A stretch of DNA of 64,000 bases from Hymenobacter frigidus. GTDB lineage: Bacteria > Bacteroidota > Bacteroidia > Cytophagales > Hymenobacteraceae. Position 1 is the first letter of the stretch; each line of letters opens with the position of its first letter. Location: positions 1 through 64,000 of the forward strand of contig NZ_BMGY01000012.1 in the NCBI RefSeq assembly GCF_014640435.1. Direction: 5' to 3'. The notes beneath the pieces are model-generated. The model ran no database searches. It was not told the DNA's origin and saw only the letters and a list, made by a program, of their open reading frames with translations. Positions 34,334 through 43,485 of this stretch are shown one piece after another. Position numbers and translations under genes: made by a program.

Positions 34334-34687
34334 ATGACCCTACTCAGCCGCTACGCGCTGGCCTTGCTGTTCGTGCTGGCTGGTATCTGGCACTTTGTGC
34401 ACCCGGCTACCTACCTGGCCATCATGCCACCATGGTTGCCGCAGCCGCTGGCACTGATATACGTGAGCGGCATTTTTGAAATTCTGGGCGGGCTGGGCCT
34501 GTTGCCGGCTCGCACCCGGCGCATTGCTGGCTGGGGCCTACTGGCGCTACTGGTCGCGGTGTTTCCGGCTAATTTATACATGGCCCTCATTCATGAGCAG
34601 TTAGGCATTCCAGGCTGGATAGCCTGGGGCCGGCTACCCCTGCAACTTCCGCTGATGTGGTGGGTGTGGAAAGCAATGAAGGGCTGA
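34334..34687 (+). CDS. DoxX family membrane protein
   Basis: A 117-residue integral membrane protein with four hydrophobic segments. It shows the DoxX-type pattern: ALLFVLAGIWHFVHP early, then FEILGGLGLLPARTRR and NLYMALIHEQLGIPGW. The family's role in Bacteroidota is unknown. The frame is open upstream to 34238, but the ATG at 34334 starts directly before the first membrane helix. The stop codon lies within the left arm of an inverted repeat shared with the convergent recJ gene. Confidence 0.8.
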   Translation: MTLLSRYALALLFVLAGIWHFVHPATYLAIMPPWLPQPLALIYVSGIFEILGGLGLLPARTRRIAGWGLLALLVAVFPANLYMALIHEQLGIPGWIAWGRLPLQLPLMWWVWKAMKG

Positions 34688-34768
34688 TTTTTAAGGGTTG
34701 TTTTTTAGTAGAAAAGAACAAAGCAATTCTCATCTTCACCAAAAAAATAAACCCTTAAAAATCAACCC
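34681..34768. terminator. Long inverted repeat between convergent doxX-like and recJ genes
   Basis: The arms 34681-34699 and 34750-34768 (core TGATTTTTAAGGGTT) match at 18 of 19 positions, with extra T-run/A-run pairing inside. It covers the doxX stop codon and ends six bases before the recJ stop. A two-way terminator is the simplest reading. Confidence 0.6.
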
Positions 34769-34773
34769 TTCAC

Positions 34774-36513
34774 TTATTCCCAGCGCACGTCCAACAGGCG
34801 CAGCTGCACGCTGCGCTGACCGCGGTACTCGTTCAGCTCTACGGTGTAGCAGGCGCTGAAGGGCTGGCCCTGCTCAATCTCGGGCAGGTAGTCGGCCAGG
34901 CCGAAGCCGATGGCGTCCACGGCCGGGCCCTGGGCATCGGCGGAGGCGAGGCGTAGCTTGAGGTGGCCCGTGCCCACCACGCGGGCGCTGTGGGGCACGG
35001 CCACCAGCCGGCGCGAAGCAAATACCGGGTTAGGGTTGCCGGGGCCGAAGGGCTCCATGCGGCGCAGCTCACCGAAAAAGTCCTCATTGATGCGGGACAG
35101 GGGCAACACAGCCGCCACTTCCACGGGCCGCACCAGGTGCTCGGTAGTTAAGGTATCGGCCACCACTTCCTCAAAAAGGCGCTGGAAGGCGGGCACGTTT
35201 TCCACCTTCAGGGTGAGGCCGGCGGCGGCGCGGTGGCCCCCAAACTGGTCGAGCAGCGCAGAACAGGCCTCCAGCGCCCCGTGCACGTCGAACCCGGCCA
35301 CGGAGCGGGCCGAACCGGTGGCCTTGCCGTCGCGCTGCGTGAGGATGACGGTGGGCCGGTAGTATTGGTCGAGGCAGCGCGAGGCCACGATACCGAGCAC
35401 GCCCTGGTGCCAGTCGGCCTTGTAGAGCACGGTGGCGCGGGCATTTTGCAAAGTAGGGCTGCCGGCAATCATGTCGAGCGCCTCCTGGGTGGTGTGCTGG
35501 TCGGAGCCGCGGCGCTGCTGGTTCATCTGGTCCACCACCTCGGCGGTGTAGCGGGCCTCCTGCTGGTCGGGGGCCAGGAGCATGGCCACGGCACGGCGGG
35601 CATCGCCCATGCGGCCAGCCGCATTGATGCGCGGCGCAAAGCCAAATATCAGGCTGCTGATACCCAGAGCGCCTTCGCGCAGAGTAGCCAGCTCGCGCAG
35701 GGCGGCCAGGCCGGGGCGCAGCAACTCGGCGTCTTCGTTGAAGCGGCGCAGGCCATAGGAAGCCAGAATGCGGTTTTCGCCGGTGATGGGCACGATATCG
35801 GCGGCAATGCTGACGGTCACCAAATCGAGCAAATCGTGGAGCGGAGCCGCGTCCAGGCCGAGGTGTTCGCCCAGAGCCTGCATCAGCTTGAAGCCCACGC
35901 CGCAGCCCGATAGCTCTTTGTAGGGGTACTCACAATCGGCCCGCTTGGGGTCGAGCACGGCCACGGCGGCCGGTAGCTCGTCGCCGGGCAGGTGGTGGTC
36001 GCAGATAATAAAGTCGACGCCCCGGCTGCTGGCATACGCTATTTGCTCCACGGCTTTGATGCCGCAGTCGAGCGCGATGATGAGCGAGAAGCTATTATCG
36101 GCCGCGAAGTCAATGGCTTTCTGTGAAATGCCGTAGCCTTCGGTGTAGCGGTCGGGGATGTAGTCGCGCAGCCGCTCGGCCCCAAACAGCGGGGTGAGGT
36201 AGCTCATCACCGTGGCTACCGACGTGATGCCGTCCACGTCGTAGTCGCCCAGTACCATCACCTTTTCACCGGCTTCCAGGGCGTGGGCGAGGCGGGCCAC
36301 GGCGCGGGCCATGTCGCGCATCAGCAGCGGAGCGGGCAGCTGGCGCAGGTCGGGGTGGAAGAAGGCGGCGGCGGCTTCGGGCGTGGCAATACCGCGCTGC
36401 ACCAGCAGGGCCGCTATTTCGGGGGCAATGAAGAGGGCTTGGGCCAGACTATCGACCCGGGCAGAGTCGGGTTCGGGGATATAATTCCAGCGCTTACTAG
36501 CGGATATGGGCAT
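34774..36513 (-). CDS. recJ: Single-stranded-DNA-specific exonuclease RecJ
   Basis: A 579-residue DHH-family 5'-3' exonuclease for recombination and mismatch repair, the usual length for the family. Motif I is VLGDYDVDGITS, motif III is ICDHHLPG with the DHH triad, and further motifs are GCGVGFKLMQALGE, the NAAGRMGDARRAV segment and DQFGGHRAAAGLTL in the DHHA1 domain. The OB domain forms the C-terminal 100 residues. A promoter-like TACTTTTG lies 23 bases before the ATG. Confidence 0.96.
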   Translation of the reverse strand: MPISASKRWNYIPEPDSARVDSLAQALFIAPEIAALLVQRGIATPEAAAAFFHPDLRQLPAPLLMRDMARAVARLAHALEAGEKVMVLGDYDVDGITSVATVMSYLTPLFGAERLRDYIPDRYTEGYGISQKAIDFAADNSFSLIIALDCGIKAVEQIAYASSRGVDFIICDHHLPGDELPAAVAVLDPKRADCEYPYKELSGCGVGFKLMQALGEHLGLDAAPLHDLLDLVTVSIAADIVPITGENRILASYGLRRFNEDAELLRPGLAALRELATLREGALGISSLIFGFAPRINAAGRMGDARRAVAMLLAPDQQEARYTAEVVDQMNQQRRGSDQHTTQEALDMIAGSPTLQNARATVLYKADWHQGVLGIVASRCLDQYYRPTVILTQRDGKATGSARSVAGFDVHGALEACSALLDQFGGHRAAAGLTLKVENVPAFQRLFEEVVADTLTTEHLVRPVEVAAVLPLSRINEDFFGELRRMEPFGPGNPNPVFASRRLVAVPHSARVVGTGHLKLRLASADAQGPAVDAIGFGLADYLPEIEQGQPFSACYTVELNEYRGQRSVQLRLLDVRWE

Positions 36514-36536
36514 CTGATACGTCGTAGAAATGACGT

Positions 36537-36544
36537 CAAAAGTA
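36537..36544 (-). promoter_or_regulatory. TAnnTTTG -7 element of recJ
   Basis: On the minus strand TACTTTTG matches the -7 consensus and ends 23 bases before the recJ ATG. No convincing -33 is seen. Confidence 0.5.
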
Positions 36545-36574
36545 CGACCAAACCCCGCCCCACCCCGGCCGGCT

Positions 36575-36582
36575 TACCTTTA
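36575..36582 (+). promoter_or_regulatory. TAnnTTTG-like -7 element (TACCTTTA)
   Basis: TACCTTTA lies 27 bases before the ATG of the 37-residue ORF, the same distance as the element at 3482-3489 from its start. The last base departs from consensus. Confidence 0.35.
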
Positions 36583-36609
36583 GAGCCAGCTCCCCTGCCC
36601 TTCCCCGCC

Positions 36610-36723
36610 ATGAATAAATTCCAGGAATTTTATCGTAAATACCGCCAGTACATTGGCACTGATGCACTCATGTACGGCGTGTTCATCGTGGTACTGGCCC
36701 TAATGTTTGTGTTCTTCGGGTAG
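36610..36723 (+). CDS. Very small single-pass membrane protein (37 aa)
   Basis: The protein has a basic, aromatic N-terminus (NKFQEFYRKYRQYIG) and one hydrophobic helix (LMYGVFIVVLALMFVFF). It has its own -7-like element and is divergent from recJ. The short, well-formed membrane topology supports a real gene, but no family or partner is known to me. Such proteins can modulate a membrane complex; this is inference. A family C palindrome follows 25 bases after the stop. Confidence 0.55.
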   Translation: MNKFQEFYRKYRQYIGTDALMYGVFIVVLALMFVFFG

Positions 36724-36747
36724 CTGTGCGGGATAACACGCCGCTTT

Positions 36748-36900
36748 GTCATCCTGAGCGTAGCGAAGGACCTTACCATGCCCGCGCTGTACCAAGTCAA
36801 CCAGCCCGATGCGAGAATACTGCGTTTACGTCACGATTAATCCTGCTCGCGCCGTCTTGTACATAGGCGTGATAAGGTCCTTCGCGCCGCTCAGGATGAC
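36748..36900. repeat. Palindromic repeat, family C, copy 2
   Basis: The left edge GTCATCCTGAGCGTAGCGAA at 36748 and the right edge ending GCTCAGGATGAC at 36900 pair over about 30 bp with few mismatches. The central 90 bases are unpaired and have no gene. It lies between the 37-residue ORF and the convergent TPR gene. Confidence 0.85.
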
Positions 36901-36906
36901 AGGCGG

Positions 36907-38733
36907 CTACTGCACCCCGTCGCCGCGCAGCTTGCGAAAACGCTTGCGGGCCTCGGCCACGTAGATGCTGCCGGGGTATTTCACGATTACCTGGTTGTAA
37001 AGCTCCTGCGCTTTTAGCTTGTCTTTCACGTCTTCTTCCTGAATTCGGGCCAGCAGAAACAGCGCGTCGTCGCTCAGCACGTCGGCCTTGGGGTCGTTGG
37101 TGATGCGCTCGAGCGTGGCAGCGGCTCCGGCAAAATTGCCGGTGCGGCGCTGCAGCTGCGCCTTGAGATAGTACGTGTCATCAGCCAGCGGGTGGCCGGG
37201 AAATTTCTCCAGCAGCCCATCCAGGCCCGTGATGGCCTCCGTGAGCTTATTCTGGAACACCAGCTGCTCCACGGCGGCGTAGGCCTTCAGGCCGAGGCCC
37301 AGGGTGTCCTCCACCGTGTTGTCCTGGATGAGCAGCGAAAGCTGCATGGCGTCGTTGGCAATTTCGCGGGTGGTGGCTTCCTTCAGGATATCGAGGTGGC
37401 TTTGGGCCAGCTTAAAGTCGCCGGCGTAATAGCTCAGGCGGGCATTGCGCAGCTTGGCTTCGTAGCCCAGAGGCGAGTCTTTGTGCGATTTCTCAACCTG
37501 CGAATAAAGCAGCGTAGCCTCCCAAGGCTCAGCTTTCAGCAAGTACAAGTCGCCCAGGGTCACCTTGGCTTCGTCCACCACTTCCTCGTTGGCACGGGGC
37601 ATGTCGATTACTTCCTGCAGCAGGGTCATGGCCTTGGCGCGGTCATTGAGCTGGAAAGCGTGCAGGTTGGCCAAGTTGCGCAGCACCGGGGCGGTGTCGG
37701 GCGTGCGACCCAGCTCGGCCAGCAGCTGGCCGTATTCGGTCACCAGGGCCCGCACTTTGGTCAGGTCCACGGGGTAAGTTTCGCGCACCTGGGCTTCGCG
37801 GGCCTGCAGCAGGCGTTGGCGGGCGGCGTTGCCGTAAGGGCCGTTGCGGTACTCTTTGGCCACGTAGGCAAAGCCGTCGATGGCACTTTCGTAGTCTTTG
37901 TTGAATTGCGCAATCGCGGCCAGCTCCATCACCCGGCGGCCTTCGCCCCGGCCGCGGCGGTCCAGCGCCCGGGCCTGTATCAGAGCCCCGGCAAAGTCAC
38001 GGCGCTGCACCTGCAGCCACAGCAACAGCTCGCTAAATGCGGCCTGCTCGGGGTGCTGCTGCGTGGCGATGAGCACTTGCTTTTCCAGCGCATCGAAATC
38101 CTTTTCTTCGCGCAACGCATTTTGCAGCATGTTGCGCACGTAGGGCAGCTGCTGCTCATCCTGGGCCACGAGGCGCAGGGTTTCGGCTAATACCTGGAGC
38201 TGGTTCTGAGTTTGAGTATACAGCTGAATGAGCTGCGGGGCGTACTCGGTGTCGTTTTTGGCCAGGGCCCGGCCACGTAGGTAGGTGCGCTCGGCCCACG
38301 GCAGCAGCTCGCGCCGGCTGAATTCGGCGGCTACCGGCAGCACCTGGGCGGACGTGAGCAGGCTCAATACTTTCTGCCACTGCTTCTCGGCGGCGGGCAG
38401 GTCGCCGGCTTCCGCGTACACGCCCCCCAGCGCCACCCCAATGGTAGCTTCCTCCGGACGCAGCTTGGCGGCCCGCTTGGCTACTTTCTCGGCCTCCTTG
38501 TAGCGTTTCAGGGCCTGCAATGAGGCGATATAGACCGAAAAAACCGCTGTGCTGGCCTGCTCGGCGGCCGGCAGCCGCTCAAACAGAAACACCACTTTTT
38601 CGTGCTCGCCGCGGCGGGCGTAGTCCTGCGCCAGCGTGGTCGAGTTTACGGGAGCCCATTTGCCCGGCTGCTGGGCGAGCGCCGGAGTAGCCAGCAAAAG
38701 CGCGGCGGCGACAAACAGAGAATGCGGACGCAT
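36907..38733 (-). CDS. Periplasmic tetratricopeptide-repeat protein
   Basis: A 608-residue protein with a signal peptide (SLFVAAALLLATPALAQ) and TPR/Sel1-like helical repeats along its whole length, such as LKRYKEAEKVAKRAAKLRPEE, GVYAEAGDLPAAEKQWQKVL and YYLKAQLQRRTGNFAGAAAT. No lipobox is present. TPR proteins of this size act as scaffolds in the envelope of Bacteroidota; the partner is unknown. It lies downstream of the PpiD gene, but a strong terminator separates them, so it is probably a separate unit. Start at 38733 (the second of two nearby in-frame ATGs). Confidence 0.85.
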   Translation of the reverse strand: MRPHSLFVAAALLLATPALAQQPGKWAPVNSTTLAQDYARRGEHEKVVFLFERLPAAEQASTAVFSVYIASLQALKRYKEAEKVAKRAAKLRPEEATIGVALGGVYAEAGDLPAAEKQWQKVLSLLTSAQVLPVAAEFSRRELLPWAERTYLRGRALAKNDTEYAPQLIQLYTQTQNQLQVLAETLRLVAQDEQQLPYVRNMLQNALREEKDFDALEKQVLIATQQHPEQAAFSELLLWLQVQRRDFAGALIQARALDRRGRGEGRRVMELAAIAQFNKDYESAIDGFAYVAKEYRNGPYGNAARQRLLQAREAQVRETYPVDLTKVRALVTEYGQLLAELGRTPDTAPVLRNLANLHAFQLNDRAKAMTLLQEVIDMPRANEEVVDEAKVTLGDLYLLKAEPWEATLLYSQVEKSHKDSPLGYEAKLRNARLSYYAGDFKLAQSHLDILKEATTREIANDAMQLSLLIQDNTVEDTLGLGLKAYAAVEQLVFQNKLTEAITGLDGLLEKFPGHPLADDTYYLKAQLQRRTGNFAGAAATLERITNDPKADVLSDDALFLLARIQEEDVKDKLKAQELYNQVIVKYPGSIYVAEARKRFRKLRGDGVQ

Positions 38734-38865
38734 AAACAATACTTAATAGTCAATAACCAAGATTCCGCCCAGGGCATCAACGCCGGGATTCAGACGGTTC
38801 GTTCAACGCAACGCCCCGGTCGGCCGCTGCTTTTGTATACCCAATCCAACAGACCCCAAAATAGA

Positions 38866-38897
38866 AAAAGGGCCGCCCCCGAAGGTACGGCCCTTTT
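38866..38897 (-). terminator. Intrinsic terminator for the PpiD gene
   Basis: The 10-bp stem AAAAGGGCCG / CGGCCCTTTT (38866-38875 with 38888-38897) ends on the minus strand in a T-run, 20 bases past the stop. Confidence 0.85.
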
Positions 38898-38916
38898 CAA
38901 GCTGCCTGCTGGCGGC

Positions 38917-41040
38917 TTAGAAGAACTTCGTGCGGTTGTCTTTCACGTTGGCGTGGGCCTTGATGGCTTCGTAAATTTTGCCATCCTGCTGCTGGGCACG
39001 TTGCTGGGCCAGCTGCTGGCGAACGGCCTTCAGGTCGGCGGCGGCGGGAGCAGGGGTAGTGCTCACAGGCTCCACCACCAGCACGCCCTGCTCACCCTGG
39101 ATGGCGGCCGACTTCTGGCCGGGCTTCAGCGCGAAGGCTCTGCCGACGGCTACGGGCTCGAAGCCCACGTTCGGAATGCTGCCCTGGCCCAGCACCACGC
39201 CTTCGGCTGTGGCTACCTGAGCGGTGGGGCCGTATTTGGCGGCCATTTCTTCCAGCGTGCCGGTTTTGGGCAGCTTGGCCATAATCTGCTTGGCCTTCTC
39301 CTCGTTGCGCACCAGCGCCGACAGCTCGGGGCGGAGGTTGGCCACGGTGGCCGTGCCTTTGGCGCGCTCGTCGGTGAGGGCGGCAATCACGTACTGGTCG
39401 CCCATTTCGTACACCTCCGAAACGTCGCCTACTTTGGTATCGGTACCGGTTTGGCTGAAGCCAAAGGCCCAACGCACCAGCTCGCGGGCGTTCTGCAGGT
39501 TGTTCACGGTGCGGGCACTGCGGTCCAGGTTTTTGGCCTCCTGCTTCACCAGCGTCTTGTCTTTGGTCGTCAGCTTGCGGAAGCTCTCCAGGTCGGTGGC
39601 TTCGCCTTTCAGCTCCTGCGCCTTGGCGTAAGCCACTTCACGGGTCGCATCGCTGGGGGTAATGGTCTTTTTCACTTCCGCCACCTGATAGGTTTGCTTG
39701 GTGGGCACGGCCGTTACCTTGATAACATGGTAGCCGAACGAGGTTTCTACCAAATTAGGCAGCAAGCCCGTGGCCGTAGCGCCGAAAATGGCTTTCTCAA
39801 ACTCGGGTACCATGCGGCCCTGGCCAAACCAACCAAGGTCGCCGCCCTGGTCCTTGGTGCCATCGGTGCCAAACTGGCGGGCCATCGCGCCGAAATCAGC
39901 CCCGGCTTTGATTTTGTTCAGGATGTCCTGCGCCTTGGCTTTCGCCACGGCTTTGGCTTCGGGCGTGGTGCCTTCGGCCTTGATGAGAATGTGGCTGGCG
40001 CGGGCCGCCGCCTGCTTGCCAACACCGGTACTCGTCACTTTATACAGCGAGTAGGTGCCGTTTTCAGCGTAAGGGCCGTAGATTTTGCCAGCGGCCAGGG
40101 GCAGCTGATTGCGGAGCTGCTCGGGCAGGTCGGCGGGGCTGCGCAGGGCTTTGTTATAAGGCTGCTCCGAGTTAGCCGACACGAACAGCGAATCGACCGG
40201 GGCCGAGGCAAACGTGGTAGCCAGCTCCGCCATCGACGTTTTCACGGTGCTGCTGTCCTCTTTCGAGGCCACCACCGGAATGCTGATGTACTCCACCGAG
40301 CGGCCGTCTTCCACCTTGTACTTGCCCTGGTTTTTGTCGAGGTAAGCCTGCAGCTGGGCATCGGTCACTTTCACGGCCGAGTCGGAGATGCTGCTGTAAG
40401 GCACAAACAAGTATTTCACCGTCTCCTTGGTATTCTGAAACGAGTCGAAGCGCTTGGCTTCGGCCGAAGTCACGTACACCGAGTTTTTCAGCAGGGCGTT
40501 GTACTTATTGGCGAGGCGCTCGGCGGGCAGGTTGGCTTCGAAATTGCGCCAGGCGGCTTGGTTTTCGGGAGGCAGCTTGTCGAGGTTTTTGAGGTACTCG
40601 ATGAGACGGGCTTTGTCAAACTGGCCGGTTTTCGGGTCGGTGAAAGCCTGCTTGATGCCGGGGCTGACGTTGTCGCCCTGCACCATATCCACCAATTCAT
40701 CGTCCGATACGGTCAGGCCCAGCTTTTCCCACTCCGGCTGGAAAGCCAAGCGGTAGATGGTCTGGTTCCAGGCCTGGTCGCGGAGGTAGCCGAGGGCCTG
40801 CTCGTCGGGCTGGCGCTGCTGCTGGGCCACAAAGGCCTGCTTGGCTTGCTCCAGGGCATTGTTGTAGTCGGCCAATTCCACTTTCTGGCCGGCCACTTCG
40901 CCCACCGTCTGGTTGTTGCCCCCAAAAAGCTTGTTGTTGCCGCCCACCAGGTCGCCGCCCACAATAAAGAGCAGCATGCCAACGGCCACGAGGCCGACCG
41001 CCACGCCTGATTTTTCCCGAATCGTGTTAATTAAAGCCAT
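38917..41040 (-). CDS. Peptidyl-prolyl isomerase PpiD-like, SurA N-terminal type
   Basis: A 707-residue inner-membrane foldase facing the periplasm. One N-terminal transmembrane helix (about residues 12-31) is followed by a SurA-N-like helical domain (EQPDEQAL, LGLTVSDDELVDMVQGD) and a parvulin PpiC domain (about 345-450: ARASHILIKAEG, GDLGWFGQGRMVPEFE, VETSFGYHVIKV). A second, less conserved parvulin-like region follows. This is the normal PpiD layout in Bacteroidota. It assists outer-membrane protein folding, which fits the LptC and outer-membrane-protein genes lying just upstream. Confidence 0.92.
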   Translation of the reverse strand: MALINTIREKSGVAVGLVAVGMLLFIVGGDLVGGNNKLFGGNNQTVGEVAGQKVELADYNNALEQAKQAFVAQQQRQPDEQALGYLRDQAWNQTIYRLAFQPEWEKLGLTVSDDELVDMVQGDNVSPGIKQAFTDPKTGQFDKARLIEYLKNLDKLPPENQAAWRNFEANLPAERLANKYNALLKNSVYVTSAEAKRFDSFQNTKETVKYLFVPYSSISDSAVKVTDAQLQAYLDKNQGKYKVEDGRSVEYISIPVVASKEDSSTVKTSMAELATTFASAPVDSLFVSANSEQPYNKALRSPADLPEQLRNQLPLAAGKIYGPYAENGTYSLYKVTSTGVGKQAAARASHILIKAEGTTPEAKAVAKAKAQDILNKIKAGADFGAMARQFGTDGTKDQGGDLGWFGQGRMVPEFEKAIFGATATGLLPNLVETSFGYHVIKVTAVPTKQTYQVAEVKKTITPSDATREVAYAKAQELKGEATDLESFRKLTTKDKTLVKQEAKNLDRSARTVNNLQNARELVRWAFGFSQTGTDTKVGDVSEVYEMGDQYVIAALTDERAKGTATVANLRPELSALVRNEEKAKQIMAKLPKTGTLEEMAAKYGPTAQVATAEGVVLGQGSIPNVGFEPVAVGRAFALKPGQKSAAIQGEQGVLVVEPVSTTPAPAAADLKAVRQQLAQQRAQQQDGKIYEAIKAHANVKDNRTKFF

Positions 41041-41226
41041 TTACTTGTCAAAAGAATCGAAGTCTGTGTTAGTCAAAAGAGGCGCAAAATAACCAGAATT
41101 TGACCGGCAATCAAAGTTTTGCCAGATTTTAAGTCGCCAGTTGGCCCGCGGCGGCCGGGACGCGGCCAGCTCTCCTGCGTTTCAATGCGCCGCCGCTCAA
41201 AACCAACCAACCGGCGCAATTCCGTT

Positions 41227-41490
41227 CTAACGACGTTTTTTGGTCGATTTGGCCGGAGTTTTGGCGCGGGCCTGCTCGGCCAGCTTGGCCTTTTGCTCGG
41301 CAATTTTGGCCTCCAGCCGCTCCTGCTGGCGCCAGTAGAGCAGCGGCATCCAGCACGTCATCGACACCATGAAAATCCAGTAGTTACGGCTCAGGTCGTT
41401 GAACAGAATCGTCTGGTAAATGCCAATAACCAGCGCTGCTACGCCCACGGCGAATAGCACGGTGCGCAACAGGGATTTATCGAATGTCAT
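41227..41490 (-). CDS. Small two-helix membrane protein
   Basis: An 87-residue protein with two hydrophobic segments (LLRTVLFAVGVAALVIGIY and YWIFMVSMTCWMPLLYW) and a charged coiled-coil tail rich in K, A, E and R. It lies between lptC and the PpiD gene on the same strand. Short proteins of this kind occur in related genomes at this place. No function is known to me. Confidence 0.7.
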   Translation of the reverse strand: MTFDKSLLRTVLFAVGVAALVIGIYQTILFNDLSRNYWIFMVSMTCWMPLLYWRQQERLEAKIAEQKAKLAEQARAKTPAKSTKKRR

Positions 41491-41560
41491 ATTGCGGGAT
41501 TAAAAATCGTCTAATTATCGTAGTGCTTCGGCAAACGCCGTTTCGCGCCACCGGCCCACC

Positions 41561-42127
41561 CTACTGCACTGGCGCGGCCTGCGGCGCCGCGAAGATGCCC
41601 TCGGGCTTGGTGATGCGGTAGCGCGAGAAGTCCTGGTTGGCCGTCAGGCCATAGCCAGTGAGGTATTCGGTGGGCGTGGTTATTTTCACGAACATCGCCG
41701 AATCGGTGTAAATCAGCTGCTTGGTTTTATCGAAGAATAGCTCTTCAGTATTCATGCGCTGCTGCTGCGGCACGTTCATCACCCGTACGTCGCCGCGCAT
41801 GATGTAGAGGCTTTTGGCCTTGTCCGATTTGCCGTACCTGGCCTCCAGCGTATTGACAACCGTCTTTTTGCCATCTGTCGAGTAAAATGTCACCACCATC
41901 CCTTTGGGGTAGATGACGTCGCCATTCTCGAACGTCTGCTCCAGCGGCGCGGTGAGCTGCAGCTTGAGCTTGGCCGAGTCGCTGAACAGTGTTCGCACGT
42001 TGGTGGTCTCCATCAGCGGGCCGGTGTAGACGAGCCTGGGGCCGGTGGCCGCTTTTTTATCGCAGCCTCCCAGAGCCAATCCCATCAGGATGGCCCCGCC
42101 GCTCCCCCACTGCCTGAGTCCGTTCAC
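41561..42127 (-). CDS. lptC: LPS export periplasmic protein LptC
   Basis: A 188-residue protein starting at GTG. The N-terminus ends in a lipobox-type GLALGGC, so it is predicted to be an inner-membrane-linked lipoprotein rather than having the single helix of E. coli LptC. The rest has the beta-rich OstA-like fold seen in YTGPLMETTNVRTLFSD, RGDVRVMNV and YLTGYGLTANQDFSRYRI. It passes lipopolysaccharide from the LptBFG pump to LptA. The upstream outer-membrane-protein gene ends 25 bases before it. Confidence 0.85.
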   Translation of the reverse strand: MNGLRQWGSGGAILMGLALGGCDKKAATGPRLVYTGPLMETTNVRTLFSDSAKLKLQLTAPLEQTFENGDVIYPKGMVVTFYSTDGKKTVVNTLEARYGKSDKAKSLYIMRGDVRVMNVPQQQRMNTEELFFDKTKQLIYTDSAMFVKITTPTEYLTGYGLTANQDFSRYRITKPEGIFAAPQAAPVQ

Positions 42128-42152
42128 TGCCTTGTTGGTTTGTGGTGCAGGC

Positions 42153-43481
42153 TTACTGCAAGCGCCGCTTGATAAACCAGCGGTTGTTCAGCGTCACCCC
42201 GAGCTGGCCCCGAATGTAGGTTTCCTGCACGTTGCTGCTGTTCGTGGCGGCGTTGATAATATCGGAGTTGCCGCGCACACCATACGTGAAGCCGAGGCTG
42301 AACGAGGTGGATTCGAGCGGCGTAGCCGTGGGCAGCGGGAAGCCAAAGCCCCAGCTCACCGACCGGTCATACAGCGTTTTGCCACCGGGCTGGTACGGCA
42401 GCTGCGCCACGGCTACCCCGGCCCGGTAGCTCACCCGCTGAAAATAGTGCTCCACGGAGCCCGGGTCGGGCGAAATCTCGGCCCCAAGACCAACACGCAC
42501 CGTGTTGTTGAGCGCCAGGCGCTGCTCACCAAAATTCCGAAACTTCGACCACTGCTGCTGAGCCGCATCAAGGCTGACACTCCAGTTCTTGTCGTTGTCG
42601 ACGCTGATACCGACTTGTGCCAGCGCAGGCACATAGCTGCTGCCGCGGCCGTCGCTCAGCGTCGAAATGGGGCTGACCAAGGTGCCGTTGTCGGCGTAAG
42701 ATTGTTCCTGCGTTTCTTCGCGCTGGCCGTTGAGGTTGTGCGCGAAGCTGTATACGCCGCCGAGGTTCAGATTCAACTCTTTGCCCAATTTCTGGCGATA
42801 GTGCGCCCCGGTGCGGAAAGCAAAATCTGAGTAGCGGGTATGCAACCGGTCCACGGAGTTAATCAGGCGCGCGGTGCTATTGCCCTCCTGCACGGCCGTA
42901 CCCGTCGTTTCGTCAATCACGCCAAACACGTAGGAGGCCGTGAAACCCAGCGTAAAATTCTTGGTGATGCGATAGCCCTGCGCCAAATACGCCTCTGAAA
43001 TCCCGCCCGAGCCTCTGTTCTGCTTCAACGACCGCGCTTGGCCCGGCACCGGCGTTCCCGCCACCTCGTCGATAATGTTTGATTCGTAGTCCACGGTGCT
43101 CACCTGCTTCAGCCCCACGCCCGCGCCCCACTTGGGGTTCAGGGGCACCGAAAAGGCGAAGTAGCCGAGCGTCCCGCTGCCGCTACGGTTGGCACCGTTG
43201 GCATTCTTCACGGTTTTGTACTGCCCATTGTAGCCGGCCTCAAACGTGGTGCGCGAGGTATAGAACAACAGCGCCGGATTCAACTCATTCACATTGACGG
43301 CGTTGGGAGCAGCCAGTCCCACGCCGCCCATGCCCATCTGGCGCACGCCGCCGGTGTTGGCGTTGTATTCGCCCAGCCCAACGCGGGAGTACGGCGAGTT
43401 GCCCAGGCCCTGGGCCTGCGCGCCACCAGCCGTCAGCACTGCCATGCCCGCCAGTACCAAGGCCGTACGCAGGCGCTCCAT
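42153..43481 (-). CDS. Outer-membrane beta-barrel protein, signal-peptide-bearing
   Basis: A 442-residue protein with a signal peptide (MERLRTALVLAGMAVLTAGGAQA), then many short amphipathic strands alternating with glycine-rich turns (YSRVGLGEYN, MGMGGVGLAAP, TFEAGYNGQYK), resembling FadL/OmpP1-type barrels of Bacteroidota. The C-terminus ends in the polar WFIKRRLQ. The ATG at 43481 is preferred because it begins the signal peptide; a codon at 43499 would overlap the coaX stop. Order coaX - barrel - lptC is conserved in this phylum as far as I know. Confidence 0.75.
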   Translation of the reverse strand: MERLRTALVLAGMAVLTAGGAQAQGLGNSPYSRVGLGEYNANTGGVRQMGMGGVGLAAPNAVNVNELNPALLFYTSRTTFEAGYNGQYKTVKNANGANRSGSGTLGYFAFSVPLNPKWGAGVGLKQVSTVDYESNIIDEVAGTPVPGQARSLKQNRGSGGISEAYLAQGYRITKNFTLGFTASYVFGVIDETTGTAVQEGNSTARLINSVDRLHTRYSDFAFRTGAHYRQKLGKELNLNLGGVYSFAHNLNGQREETQEQSYADNGTLVSPISTLSDGRGSSYVPALAQVGISVDNDKNWSVSLDAAQQQWSKFRNFGEQRLALNNTVRVGLGAEISPDPGSVEHYFQRVSYRAGVAVAQLPYQPGGKTLYDRSVSWGFGFPLPTATPLESTSFSLGFTYGVRGNSDIINAATNSSNVQETYIRGQLGVTLNNRWFIKRRLQ

Positions 43482-43485
43482 CTCT

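Noticed and set aside
38602..41010. 802-residue plus-strand ORF
   Set aside because: It mirrors the PpiD gene on the other strand. It is rich in H, G, V and L as expected from high-GC antisense reading and has no domain.
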